From a virus, in IMG/VR virus record IMGVR_UViG_3300007344_000134, positions 1-31,517 of that record: DNA of 31,517 nucleotides; one strand, written 5' to 3'. The notes under the pieces are model-generated. The model was given only the letters and a program-made list of their open reading frames with translations. It had not been told where the DNA came from and ran no database searches. The position numbers were made by a program, and so were the translations under genes. Below are positions 12,600-19,836 of the stretch, in pieces. Within the stretch, counting starts at the first letter, position 1. Each line of letters begins with the position of its first letter.

Positions 12600-13094
12600 A
12601 TGAAAAAACAACTTCTGACAATCGCAGCCGCAGTCGTAGTAACAGTTTCCACCGCATCGGGTCAGTGCGACCGGCTCACGACCGTGACCCACGACAAATT
12701 CACGGGAAAGAGCACCGCATCAGGTGCTGACTATATCGTGGTCAGCGAAGACGGCATCAATGGAGTGGCATTCCTGTTCGTTTACGGGGAAAAGTCGCTG
12801 ATACTTTCGGGCAAGATCTACGGGCCGAGTGCCTGTATAGATGACAAGGCCAAGATCTACCTCCTGTTCACGGACGGTTCCAGATTGACAATCCCTAATC
12901 AGGGAAAATTCAACTGCGATCGGAACTTCAGCCACTTCTTCTTCAATCCGGAGCGGTCGGACATCCTCTCTCAGCTACGGACAAAGACCATCGAAGCGCT
13001 TCGGGCAGAGACCGCGAAAGGCTCCGTCACCGAGGACGTTCCGAGCGATAAGGCCAACGACATCAGGGAAACGATCAACTGCCTTCTGAAATAA
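12600..13094 (+). CDS. Exported protein of unknown function (164 aa)
   Basis: Residues 1-21 form a signal peptide (MKKQ, then LLTIAAAVVVTVSTA, then SGQ). The mature protein starts with a cysteine-containing CDRLTTVTHDKFTGK and has beta-like segments (YIVVSEDGINGVAFLFVYG, KSLILSGKIYG), two more cysteines and a charged C-terminal helix. It is probably periplasmic; it lacks a convincing lipobox. ATG 12600 is chosen since it begins the signal peptide and follows the repeated CA-rich leader. Role unknown; envelope modification or exclusion of other phages would fit an exported phage protein. Confidence 0.65.
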   Translation: MKKQLLTIAAAVVVTVSTASGQCDRLTTVTHDKFTGKSTASGADYIVVSEDGINGVAFLFVYGEKSLILSGKIYGPSACIDDKAKIYLLFTDGSRLTIPNQGKFNCDRNFSHFFFNPERSDILSQLRTKTIEALRAETAKGSVTEDVPSDKANDIRETINCLLK

Positions 13095-13118
13095 CCAACC
13101 AACCAACAAACAGAAAAC

Positions 13119-13400
13119 ATGAAAACATACGTGATAGTAAAACGAGAGTATCAGTACGGACTGGCCAAGAAACTTAACGCGATGGGCGTCAGCACCTCAC
13201 AGGTGGTTGACACCGTGAAGGGAACCCTTGAAGATGCCGGTCGGGCATTGCTCGATAGGCTGCGTGACAACGAGCTTCGTGTAGATGGAGACACCTACTA
13301 CACACAGGTCAAAGGCGAGTTCATTCCCGCATTCACAGTAGGACAGGACCACTGCGAGGTAGATGAACTGTGGTCCGAGTTCACTATTGCAGAAGCATAA
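13119..13400 (+). CDS. Unknown protein (93 aa)
   Basis: Starts after CAACCAACCAACAAACAG. A helix-rich protein (YGLAKKLNAMGVSTSQVVD, AGRALLDRLRDNELRV) with an acidic end (CEVDELWSEFTIAEA). No family recognised. It sits between the two genes for exported proteins. Confidence 0.6.
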   Translation: MKTYVIVKREYQYGLAKKLNAMGVSTSQVVDTVKGTLEDAGRALLDRLRDNELRVDGDTYYTQVKGEFIPAFTVGQDHCEVDELWSEFTIAEA

Positions 13401-13406
13401 GCATAA

Positions 13407-13430
13407 ACCAACAATCCAAAAAACCAACAA
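13407..13430 (+). repeat. CA-rich leader repeat, copy 2 (identical to 12571-12594)
   Basis: Second copy, 836 bases downstream of the first, again a few bases before an MKK start. Confidence 0.65.
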
Positions 13431-13435
13431 AAGCC

Positions 13436-13759
13436 ATGAAAAAGTACACCCTCAACATCCCCGCCAACACCCGTTCGACAACCCTCCGCGTGATTGCGGT
13501 AGCACTTCTGGGCATTGCCATGACAGCGGCCTCCGCCAACAATTCCACCGCACAGACCGTCACCGTCGACCAACACGGGAACCTCCACGAGAAGCCCCGA
13601 CAGGTGGCCGTGACAGACAGCCTGACAGGCCGAACCTTCACAGACGCGAAGGGGAATGTCCACGATGTCTTCAAAGGAGCCAAGAACGCACTCTACATCG
13701 GAGTGATCTCCAAGAACGGGAACTACTATCGCAGGTACCTGAAAGTGGAGAATAATTAA
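13436..13759 (+). CDS. Small exported protein (107 aa), paralogous to the protein at 7690
   Basis: A long N-terminal leader (positive start, hydrophobic core VIAVALLGIAMTAASA at about 20-35, then NNSTAQT) is a signal peptide or anchor. The mature C-terminal part (GRTFTDAKGNVHDVFKGA, then LYIGVISKNGNYYRRYLK) matches the end of the 7690 protein in order and motif (G-R-x-F; L-x-x-x-x-x-x-x-G-x-YYR-x-[FY]). The pair was probably produced by duplication or are members of one small exported family. Function unknown. Confidence 0.65.
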   Translation: MKKYTLNIPANTRSTTLRVIAVALLGIAMTAASANNSTAQTVTVDQHGNLHEKPRQVAVTDSLTGRTFTDAKGNVHDVFKGAKNALYIGVISKNGNYYRRYLKVENN

Positions 13760-13768
13760 AGGAGTTTT

Positions 13769-13798
13769 TTTTCGATCTCTAAAAAGTAACTACATTCG
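13769..13798 (+). promoter_or_regulatory. Candidate Bacteroidota-type promoter
   Basis: A -7-like TACATTCG (13791-13798), one base off TAnnTTTG, with a T-rich -33 region (TTT at 13769) and CTAAAA in the spacer. It starts the unit of genes at 13821. Confidence 0.5.
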
Positions 13799-13820
13799 CA
13801 ACCTAATAACAACGCAAGAC

Positions 13821-14057
13821 ATGGGACAGGGCAGAGAAACAGAATTGAGCAGGCTCAAGAGGCTTGCCAACGAGTGGCAGATAAAGTGCCGAATAGCAGA
13901 CTCAAAAGAAGAGACACCCGATAGCGAACACACGGCAGAGCGCAACGGACACGCGGCATGGGTGCAATTCGTGGCAAGCAAGATGCAGCCCAACTGCCCG
14001 TACCCGAAGGGGTCTGTGCAAGAGGTTGCATGGAGAAGGGGCTGGAACAAGGGATAA
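13821..14057 (+). CDS. Unknown protein (78 aa)
   Basis: The protein starts MGQGRETELSRLKRLANEWQ and has two cysteines, several Trp and a basic helix; it could be a small DNA- or RNA-binding protein but nothing proves it. Leader of A-rich rather than CA-rich type (CGCAAGAC). Confidence 0.55.
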   Translation: MGQGRETELSRLKRLANEWQIKCRIADSKEETPDSEHTAERNGHAAWVQFVASKMQPNCPYPKGSVQEVAWRRGWNKG

Positions 14058-14079
14058 AGCAATCAAAACCAACCGAAAA

Positions 14080-14382
14080 ATGATCACTTTGAAAGACATC
14101 GACAAGGCCAACTTCGCAACGGCCATCGGCTACAACACGAAAGTGAACAAGCTGTGCAGGAGACTGTACAAGATGGTTCCAGAAGAGGGTGACGGGATAA
14201 CACTCGTCTCCGCCCGCGTGGCCGTACCCAACACGACCCTCGGCCAGGTCGCTCGACTGGTGCAGGTGGAGGCATCCAAGAGAACGGCCTCTGTAGGGTA
14301 TGATCGCGCAGAGGAACACTTCCTTGAGATCAAGGTCGGGGAGGCCGTTGTAGAGGTTTTTTGCATCGTAGAAAAGAATTGA
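14080..14382 (+). CDS. Unknown protein (100 aa)
   Basis: ATG 14080 after CAAAACCAACCGAAAA. N-terminal helices (LKDIDKANFATAIGYNTKVNK) and a beta-rich end (EIKVGEAVVEVFCIVEKN). No family recognised. Followed after 3 bases by the next gene. Confidence 0.55.
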   Translation: MITLKDIDKANFATAIGYNTKVNKLCRRLYKMVPEEGDGITLVSARVAVPNTTLGQVARLVQVEASKRTASVGYDRAEEHFLEIKVGEAVVEVFCIVEKN

Positions 14383-14385
14383 GAC

Positions 14386-14760
14386 ATGTCAAAAGAACTC
14401 AACCAATTCGCAATAACGGTTTCCAAAGGGGCGGCCAACACAAGCCCCTCCGCAATCCTCTACATAAAGGAGGGCGCGGCTGAAGTCCTCCTCCAATACC
14501 CCCGACAGGAACTCATGTACATGACCGAGGAAGGGGACGAGGAGGACAAGGACGGGGAATACCCCGACAGGTACTTCGTTGCGGTCGTCCCCGAATCAAG
14601 CCCATTCGAGGGCCGGATAATGTCTCGCGATAAGAGGCGCAACGGGGCATACCGTTCGGCAGTACCGGCAGAGCTGTTCCCGATCGGCACCTACATCATG
14701 AGCCAACACCCGGAACACATTGACGGAGTGGACTGGTTTGAACTTACGCCCGAAAAATAG
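14386..14760 (+). CDS. Unknown protein (124 aa)
   Basis: Begins MSKELNQFAITVSKGAAN; contains an acidic loop (TEEGDEEDKDGEYPD, about 47-61) and ends EHIDGVDWFELTPEK. No family recognised. It ends in TAG with a TAA four codons later, and is the last gene before the promoter at 14783. Confidence 0.6.
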   Translation: MSKELNQFAITVSKGAANTSPSAILYIKEGAAEVLLQYPRQELMYMTEEGDEEDKDGEYPDRYFVAVVPESSPFEGRIMSRDKRRNGAYRSAVPAELFPIGTYIMSQHPEHIDGVDWFELTPEK

Positions 14761-14782
14761 TCGTCCTATTAAAAGATTTCTT

Positions 14783-14812
14783 TTGCAGGACTTAAAATAA
14801 GTGTTACCTTTG
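14783..14812 (+). promoter_or_regulatory. Bacteroidota-type promoter of the recombination module
   Basis: TTG (14783-14785), 19 bases containing TTAAAA, TACCTTTG (14805-14812). Near-identical in layout to the 8712 promoter. Start predicted near 14818, leader about 15 bases. Confidence 0.8.
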
Positions 14813-14832
14813 GCGTCACGCACACGCACCCG

Positions 14833-15378
14833 ATGAACAGCACAGCAGAAACATATAACCAAGGACAGATAGAAGATGCTCAGAAGGATATTTCCCGACT
14901 GACATCCGAGGTAGAGTATCTGACAGCGGCCCTTGCAGACATTCAAACAAAGTCGCATGGGGAGGTGGCTGTTCTGCGAACCCGCTTGAAGGAGCTGAAA
15001 GAGGAGTCTGATTCCGAGTCCGACATCAACGAGCTTCTGAGGATGAAGGACGAGATGAATGCCATCTGCTTTACCTTGCAGGAGAACGAGGCCGCGTATA
15101 ATCGAATGAGACTACAGAGCGAGCACTTCTACAAGGAGTCCGAGAGGAAGCTGATAGAGAAGTTGTCTGAGGCAATGGCTGTGAACAGGGCGGAGGTCAA
15201 GGCAAAGCTGACCACGCTGGAGGTCCGCAAGATGCACATTGACGCGGCTGCCCTGTACGAGGACTTCAAGGGACTGAGGTTCGTTGCCAAGGAATCCGTT
15301 GAGGGAATCCAACAGAGGGTGGCCGTGTTGAGGAGAGATGAGGAGGTGTCCCGGATGAGGGAATCAAGTCACGCATAG
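14833..15378 (+). CDS. Coiled-coil protein (181 aa), unknown
   Basis: Nearly all helical by composition, with long E/K/R/L-rich stretches and leucines in heptad-like spacing (ISRLTSEVEYLTAALADI, VLRTRLKELKEESDS, LIEKLSEAMAVNRAEV). First gene of the unit that carries SSB and the nuclease, so a structural or scaffold role in recombination is possible. Ends in TAG, followed by a CA-rich leader to ssb. Confidence 0.65.
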   Translation: MNSTAETYNQGQIEDAQKDISRLTSEVEYLTAALADIQTKSHGEVAVLRTRLKELKEESDSESDINELLRMKDEMNAICFTLQENEAAYNRMRLQSEHFYKESERKLIEKLSEAMAVNRAEVKAKLTTLEVRKMHIDAAALYEDFKGLRFVAKESVEGIQQRVAVLRRDEEVSRMRESSHA

Positions 15379-15442
15379 AGCAATCAATCAAAACCAAACC
15401 ATAAACCATAAACCCGCCTACAAGGCACAAAACCAAGAACCG

Positions 15443-16285
15443 ATGAGCGCATTGAAAGTTCCATCAAGAAACAGTGAGGGCACCGCAGTCCTTGAGCATC
15501 CGTCCCGTTACAGGGTCTCCTTCAAAGGGGATACAGGGGAATTCGAGGTGTACGACAAGAGCACCAAAGAGAAACAGCGCATTTCGCACGACAAGTTCGT
15601 GTTCATGCCACTCATTCGCACCGCAGGGGCCTCCGGCTACTATCAACCCGCAAACATGGGGTACTGGTCGAACGAGATTCAGGACAGCCGCACCGACATC
15701 CTCGAAGTGAAGGGTAACGATGGGAGCACTTTCTGCAAGGGCCTCTGGAAGGAGATCAAAGAGCAGTGCAACGCCCGCAAGATCGAGTTTATCGGGAACC
15801 TGTACGCAGCAGTCAAGATCAGTGGCAATTATGAGATTGCCGTCATAGAACTGAAGACCACTTCTCTGGTCGCCTTCGGGGAGTTCGCCAAGAAGTTGGC
15901 ATCGGAGAAGGGGAAATCCAATGCCATTTACAACGTGGCTGTAAGGGTTTCCGCACTCACCCCGAAGAAAAACGGAAGCGTGAACTATGTCGTGCCCACA
16001 TTCACGGCACAAGAGGTGTCACCGCAGGGCATGGAGGCAAGTGGCAAACTCGCGGACACCTGCATAGCGTACCTCGAAGGGTACTTCTCAGAACAAGAGG
16101 AGGCTCAGGCAGCAGCACCCGCAGCGTCAGTCCCCGTCCAAGCACCCCAAGCAACGGCAGCCCCCGCGCAAGTACCCGCACAACAAGCCCCGCCACCGCC
16201 CATGGAGGAGGACCTTACAGCAATGTACGGAGAGGATCCCCTTGCGGGAGGCATCGACTTGGGAGGAGACGAATTGCCGTTCTGA
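15443..16285 (+). CDS. ssb: Single-stranded DNA-binding protein
   Basis: The 280-residue protein has an N-terminal domain of about 200 residues with many beta segments and basic/aromatic residues (YRVSFKGDTGEFEVYDKST, KDWK-like WKEIKEQC, then NYVVPTFTAQEV), a Pro/Ala/Gln-rich flexible linker (about 219-255), and an acidic end finishing GGDELPF. A disordered linker and an acidic tip ending in a Pro-Phe pair are the signature of SSB proteins, the tip being the docking site for repair and replication proteins. It is longer than E. coli SSB and the N-terminal fold cannot be proven here (OB fold likely). Followed by a tRNA-like element. Confidence 0.75.
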   Translation: MSALKVPSRNSEGTAVLEHPSRYRVSFKGDTGEFEVYDKSTKEKQRISHDKFVFMPLIRTAGASGYYQPANMGYWSNEIQDSRTDILEVKGNDGSTFCKGLWKEIKEQCNARKIEFIGNLYAAVKISGNYEIAVIELKTTSLVAFGEFAKKLASEKGKSNAIYNVAVRVSALTPKKNGSVNYVVPTFTAQEVSPQGMEASGKLADTCIAYLEGYFSEQEEAQAAAPAASVPVQAPQATAAPAQVPAQQAPPPPMEEDLTAMYGEDPLAGGIDLGGDELPF

Positions 16286-16296
16286 GGATACTACAC

Positions 16297-16388
16297 AGGG
16301 ATGCGGCATTGGGTCACCGCTTGTAGCTACCATCCAAGCAAACTGCGCGGGGGAATTGAGTGGTCGGGTTCGACTCCCGGCATCCCTT
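16297..16388 (+). other. tRNA-like element (non-canonical cloverleaf)
   Basis: AGGGATG (16297-16303) pairs perfectly with CATCCCT (16381-16387). The T arm is canonical: TCGGG, loop TTCGACT, CCCGG (16364-16380). CGG and CCG (16304-16306, 16317-16319) form a D-arm-like stem and GCTTG/CAAGC (16319-16323, 16335-16339) an anticodon-arm-like stem, but its loop is 11 bases instead of 7 and 24 unpaired bases follow. So no anticodon can be assigned. It may be a decayed tRNA, a tRNA mimic, or an att-like remnant. No CCA is encoded. Confidence 0.45.
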
Positions 16389-16418
16389 CTACAATTAACC
16401 ATCAAAAACCAATCTGAC

Positions 16419-16838
16419 ATGAGTATCACAATCGAACAAGTAGAAGAGTTCTTCTCCAACAGAGCCCTTGACGTGGCCGAGGGCATGGCCGACCCGATGG
16501 ACGTCTATGCTGAACTTTCCCGCACAGAGAAACTGACCGAGGCTTTGAAGAAGGCCGTGAAGGAGGAGGCTATGGCGCAGGCACTTGAGCATGGGGCCGA
16601 TAAGGAGAAGGTGGCCTACCATGGGCACACATTCGAGGTCAGAAAGGGCCGTTCCATGTACTCCTTCAAGCACATCGAGTCGTGGGCCAAGGCAGAGGAG
16701 GAGAAGAAGCGCATCGAGGAACTTGCAAAGATTGCCGCCAAGAAGAATGTGGAGGTGGCCGACACGGAGACAGGAGAGGTAATACCTCCCGCCCACGTCA
16801 CCTACGCAGCGGACTCACTCATTGTATCACGCAATTAA
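16419..16838 (+). CDS. Helical protein of the recombination module (139 aa), unknown
   Basis: ATG 16419 follows CATCAAAAACCAATCTGAC; longer in-frame starts run through the tRNA-like element and the end of ssb. Mostly helical (IEQVEEFFSNRALDVAEG, RTEKLTEALKKAVKEEAM), with a basic strand (HTFEVRKGRSMYSFKHIESW, about 69-88) and an acidic-basic C-terminal helix. It is of the type of small helical proteins found beside phage annealing systems, but I know no close family. Confidence 0.6.
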   Translation: MSITIEQVEEFFSNRALDVAEGMADPMDVYAELSRTEKLTEALKKAVKEEAMAQALEHGADKEKVAYHGHTFEVRKGRSMYSFKHIESWAKAEEEKKRIEELAKIAAKKNVEVADTETGEVIPPAHVTYAADSLIVSRN

Positions 16839-16841
16839 GCC

Positions 16842-16988
16842 ATGAAAGCGTTATTAGGATTCACTATCGGGATGGGGATGATTGGCGTAGTCTTCAATAT
16901 GATTGATGGAAACACAATGGCTGCCGTATGGGCTTTTGCATCAACTCTGCTGCTCATAAGCCGTCTCGCAAGAGAATACAGAAATTGA
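16842..16988 (+). CDS. Small membrane protein (48 aa)
   Basis: Starts 3 bases after the previous stop. Two hydrophobic stretches (ALLGFTIGMGMIGVVF and AAVWAFASTLLLIS) separated by a short polar turn predict two membrane spans. Too short for a known family. The next gene overlaps its end. Confidence 0.6.
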   Translation: MKALLGFTIGMGMIGVVFNMIDGNTMAAVWAFASTLLLISRLAREYRN

Positions 16989-17191
16989 ACGAGTACAAGG
17001 CCAATCCTCTCCTGTTCATCAACACGTTCCTCCGCAGAGCGCACGAGCCGTATGTCTCAGAGGAGCAGTACATGAAGGTAGCGAAGGGGAAACCCAACGT
17101 GTATGACCTGAGATGGCAAGTGAGAGTGAGGAAGAATTTTTTCGACAACCAACAAGACAACAGTGGTCATGGCAGCCAAGAAAAAAGCTGA
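16928..17191 (+). CDS. Small basic protein (87 aa), start uncertain
   Basis: The frame opens at ATG 16928, which overlaps the membrane protein gene by 61 bases. A TTG at 16985 overlaps its stop as TTGA and is an alternative start giving 68 residues. The protein is basic (KPSRKRIQKLNEYKANPLLF), with an acidic patch and a C-terminus that overlaps the next gene by 23 bases. No family recognised. Confidence 0.5.
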   Translation: MGFCINSAAHKPSRKRIQKLNEYKANPLLFINTFLRRAHEPYVSEEQYMKVAKGKPNVYDLRWQVRVRKNFFDNQQDNSGHGSQEKS

Positions 17192-18500
17192 ACAAGCAGA
17201 ATCGGTAACGCAGGAATCCTTCGCTCTTACCGTGGTGAAGGTAGAACTTGACAAGAACATCCCTCAAGACCTGTGTAATGAGCTGACGGGGGCGTTCTTT
17301 CCGATATACCGGCAGATGCAAGACCTTGAGGCCGAGTACGAGGCCATAACAGGGGCAGATGTGACCGTACACACGAACAAGATCTCCAAACAGGCCCGCG
17401 AGTTGCGCCTCAAATACAAGTCCCTGCGAGGGGTCAAGGGATTGAAGGGCGTACACGAGGAAAAAAAGGAGTTTTACCGTAGCGTAGGTAGCGCGATTGA
17501 CGCCCTCGAAAGGGAAGGTCGATTAGCGGCCCTCGCAAGGGAGGAGAAATTGGAAGAGATCGAGAAGTTCCACGAGAGGCAACTTCAAGAGACCCGAGCG
17601 GAGGAATTGCAGCCGTACCTCCTCGAAGGTCAGGAGATGCGTAAAGACCTCGGCACCATGAACGAGGACGATTGGGAAATCGTCTTCATGGGACAACGGA
17701 CGAAGTTCCAAGAGGCGACAGAGAAGGAGGCCAAGAGAGAGTTGAGACGGAAGCGCATCGAAGAAGCCTCGAAATACGCCCTCTACATAGAGGACTTCGA
17801 CAGCATCCAGTGGGAGGGTCTGCCGGAGAAAACCTACAACAGCCTCCTGAAAGAGGCCAAGGACGCGCACGAGGAAAGGGAAGCGGCAAGGTTAAAGGCT
17901 GAGGCCGAGGCCAAGAGACTCCAAGAGGAGGCTGATGCACGGGAGGCCGCGCACAAGGCAGAACTTGAAAAGAAGGCCGCAGAGGAGATTGAGAGACAGC
18001 GCAAGTTCAGTTCCAGAGTAGCGTCCGTCAAAGGGGGTGAGCTGAGAGAGGACGGCATCTACTACAAGGACAAGAGGATCTACACAATGAAGTCGCTGCA
18101 AGAGAAACCTGACGAGGATTTCGCCAAGTTCTTGCAGGCACACCTCGAACGATATAACGCAGATTTTCAAGCCGAGGCTGACAAGAAGGCCGCAGAGGAG
18201 GCCGCGAGAAAGGCTCAGATAGAGGAAGCGGCAAGGGTCGCAGCGGAGAACGCCCGCTTGCAGGCCGAGAAGGATGCCATCGAGAAGGCCCGCAAGGAGG
18301 CCGAGGAGAAGATGGCCGCGCAGAGAGCCGGGGCGGATGCCAAGAAATCGGCACCCGACAGGGATAAACTGAAGGAGTTCCGAGATGAGTTGGCCGGGTT
18401 GGGATACCCTGTGTGCAGCACCGAGTCAGGGAGGATTATTGTGGAAAATTTGCAGAAGCACATTGCGAAGGCCGTAGAGTACATTGATAGGAACATTTGA
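17169..18500 (+). CDS. Large coiled-coil protein of the recombination module (443 aa)
   Basis: The N-terminal 150 residues contain the ISKQARELRLKYKSLRG and KGVHEEKKEFYRSVGSAIDA segments, a layout I remember from phage proteins encoded beside recombination genes. Residues about 230-280 and 345-400 are long E/A/K/R heptad stretches (TolA-like composition), and a short globular part (RVASVKGGELREDGIYYKDK) lies between them. The end (LKEFRDELAGLGYP, then IVENLQKHIAKAVEYI) looks like a small compact domain. No enzymatic motif. A scaffold or nuclease-partner role is inferred from context. ATG 17169 is preferred to GTG 17163. Confidence 0.65.
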   Translation: MAAKKKAEQAESVTQESFALTVVKVELDKNIPQDLCNELTGAFFPIYRQMQDLEAEYEAITGADVTVHTNKISKQARELRLKYKSLRGVKGLKGVHEEKKEFYRSVGSAIDALEREGRLAALAREEKLEEIEKFHERQLQETRAEELQPYLLEGQEMRKDLGTMNEDDWEIVFMGQRTKFQEATEKEAKRELRRKRIEEASKYALYIEDFDSIQWEGLPEKTYNSLLKEAKDAHEEREAARLKAEAEAKRLQEEADAREAAHKAELEKKAAEEIERQRKFSSRVASVKGGELREDGIYYKDKRIYTMKSLQEKPDEDFAKFLQAHLERYNADFQAEADKKAAEEAARKAQIEEAARVAAENARLQAEKDAIEKARKEAEEKMAAQRAGADAKKSAPDRDKLKEFRDELAGLGYPVCSTESGRIIVENLQKHIAKAVEYIDRNI

Positions 18501-18514
18501 AAAGATTTGAGCAG

Positions 18515-19249
18515 ATGAACACCTACTCCTTCAGCAGACTCACATCGTGGCACACCTGCAAGGGTGCATGGAAGAGGAACTACATCTTGGAAGACAAGGG
18601 GGAGAATAATTGGTTCTCCCGTTTCGGCTCCCTCGGTCACCTCGTCTTTGAAAAGGTGGACAGGAAAGAGATAGCCCCCGAACAAGCACTTCAAGAGTGG
18701 ACCTCAAGATACAAGGAAGCGGTACTTCTCGGTGCGGACACGCATGAGGTTCCTTGGATGATGAAGCGGTATAAAGGGGCTTGCGATTTCTTTTCGGGAT
18801 TCACAGGGTGGCGCACCGATCCTGTATGGATTGAGGAACACATTGACATTGACAGGGGGACTTTCAGATTCCAAGGCTACGTTGACCGCCTCAGCATCCT
18901 CCCGAGCGGGGACTACTCAATGCAGGACTACAAGAGCTCAAAGAGGTACGAGGGGAAAGAATTGAAGGAAAAGGCCCGGCAGATGTACCTCTACTCGGCA
19001 GCCGTGAATGAGCGCTTCGGGGTGTTCCCGAAGAATCTCATCTTCTTCCACTTCTTTCAGAACATCCCCGTCATAATCCCATTCAAAATGGACGACTACT
19101 GGGAGGCATGGGATTGGGCCGCGAGGACAGTGGCTGAGATAGAGGCTTACGAAGACGACTACCCGCTGACCGATAACGGGTACTTCTGCAAGGCCATCTG
19201 CAATTACAGGAACGATTGCCCCGTAGCGGCACAAAGCAAAAAAAACTGA
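18515..19249 (+). CDS. PD-(D/E)XK exonuclease, RecB/Cas4-like
   Basis: The 244-residue protein has the ordered motifs of this superfamily: SFSRLTSWHTC near the N-terminus (Cys15), GSLGH at 38-42 (His42), GYVDR at 121-125 (Asp124), MQDYKSS at 136-142 (catalytic Asp138 and Lys140) and KARQMYLYS at 153-161 (Gln156). The end carries Cys225, Cys229 and Cys235 which, with Cys15, could bind an iron-sulfur cluster as in Cas4 and AddB. It would degrade or resect DNA ends together with SSB. ATG 18515 follows the previous stop by 14 bases; TTG 18497 is an unlikely alternative. Confidence 0.8.
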   Translation: MNTYSFSRLTSWHTCKGAWKRNYILEDKGENNWFSRFGSLGHLVFEKVDRKEIAPEQALQEWTSRYKEAVLLGADTHEVPWMMKRYKGACDFFSGFTGWRTDPVWIEEHIDIDRGTFRFQGYVDRLSILPSGDYSMQDYKSSKRYEGKELKEKARQMYLYSAAVNERFGVFPKNLIFFHFFQNIPVIIPFKMDDYWEAWDWAARTVAEIEAYEDDYPLTDNGYFCKAICNYRNDCPVAAQSKKN

Positions 19250-19250
19250 C

Positions 19251-19829
19251 ATGAGCACCTCGCCAAGAACCATCTTTAATATGCCCTTTCCCCATGCCTT
19301 CTTTCGTGGGGGCATGATGGAGGTCATGCTTGCGGAAGTGTCCCTTGAAGGAGAGGGAGGGGACAGGCTTGTGACGGTGACATTCTCGGGATCCTCGCAA
19401 AAGGACTCCTACAAGGACAGGTTCTCAATCACATCATCCCTTGCGAACATGGCGTCCCTCTCAAAGCTGCTCCATGCGAATTGCCCGACAGCGGCCATCT
19501 ACGGTACCTCCGAATGGGCCGTGGCGACAGAGACCCAAGAAGGAAACCTGCTGCTGTGTCTCAATCAGGAGGCCAAGATGGTGATGATCGAGGAGGATGA
19601 AGTGGCATTCACCCTTGACTTCTTCTCTCTCCCTGGACTCCGCTTTCACGATGCCACGCCAAGGCACGATTCAGGACGCCCCTGCATATCCCTGAATTGG
19701 GATGACTCCGCGAAGGTTCAGAACAGGGACGCCCGACTGTGGGAATGGAGGGGAGGCCACAACAAGAGCGACCTGATAGGGGCATTGGCAGAGTGCCCAT
19801 GGGTGATGTTCGAGAATGTGATACTTTGA
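19251..19829 (+). CDS. Unknown protein of the recombination module (192 aa)
   Basis: Starts 1 base after the nuclease gene. Soluble and beta-rich (MEVMLAEVSLEGEGGDRLV, TVTFSGSSQKDSYKDRF), with a central acidic part (MVMIEEDEVAFTLDFFSL) and a Trp-rich end (LWEWRGGHNKSDLIGALAEC). No catalytic motif recognised. Adjacent position to the nuclease suggests a DNA-end or annealing partner; this is a guess. Confidence 0.55.
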   Translation: MSTSPRTIFNMPFPHAFFRGGMMEVMLAEVSLEGEGGDRLVTVTFSGSSQKDSYKDRFSITSSLANMASLSKLLHANCPTAAIYGTSEWAVATETQEGNLLLCLNQEAKMVMIEEDEVAFTLDFFSLPGLRFHDATPRHDSGRPCISLNWDDSAKVQNRDARLWEWRGGHNKSDLIGALAECPWVMFENVIL

Positions 19830-19836
19830 AAGAGCA

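Noticed and set aside
16242-16418. N-terminal extension of the 16419 gene
   Set aside because: It would read the end of ssb and the tRNA-like element as protein; the ATG at 16419 follows a normal leader.
18515-19249. Cas4 of a CRISPR system
   Set aside because: The fold motifs match Cas4, but there is no array or other cas gene; a phage recombination nuclease is the better call.
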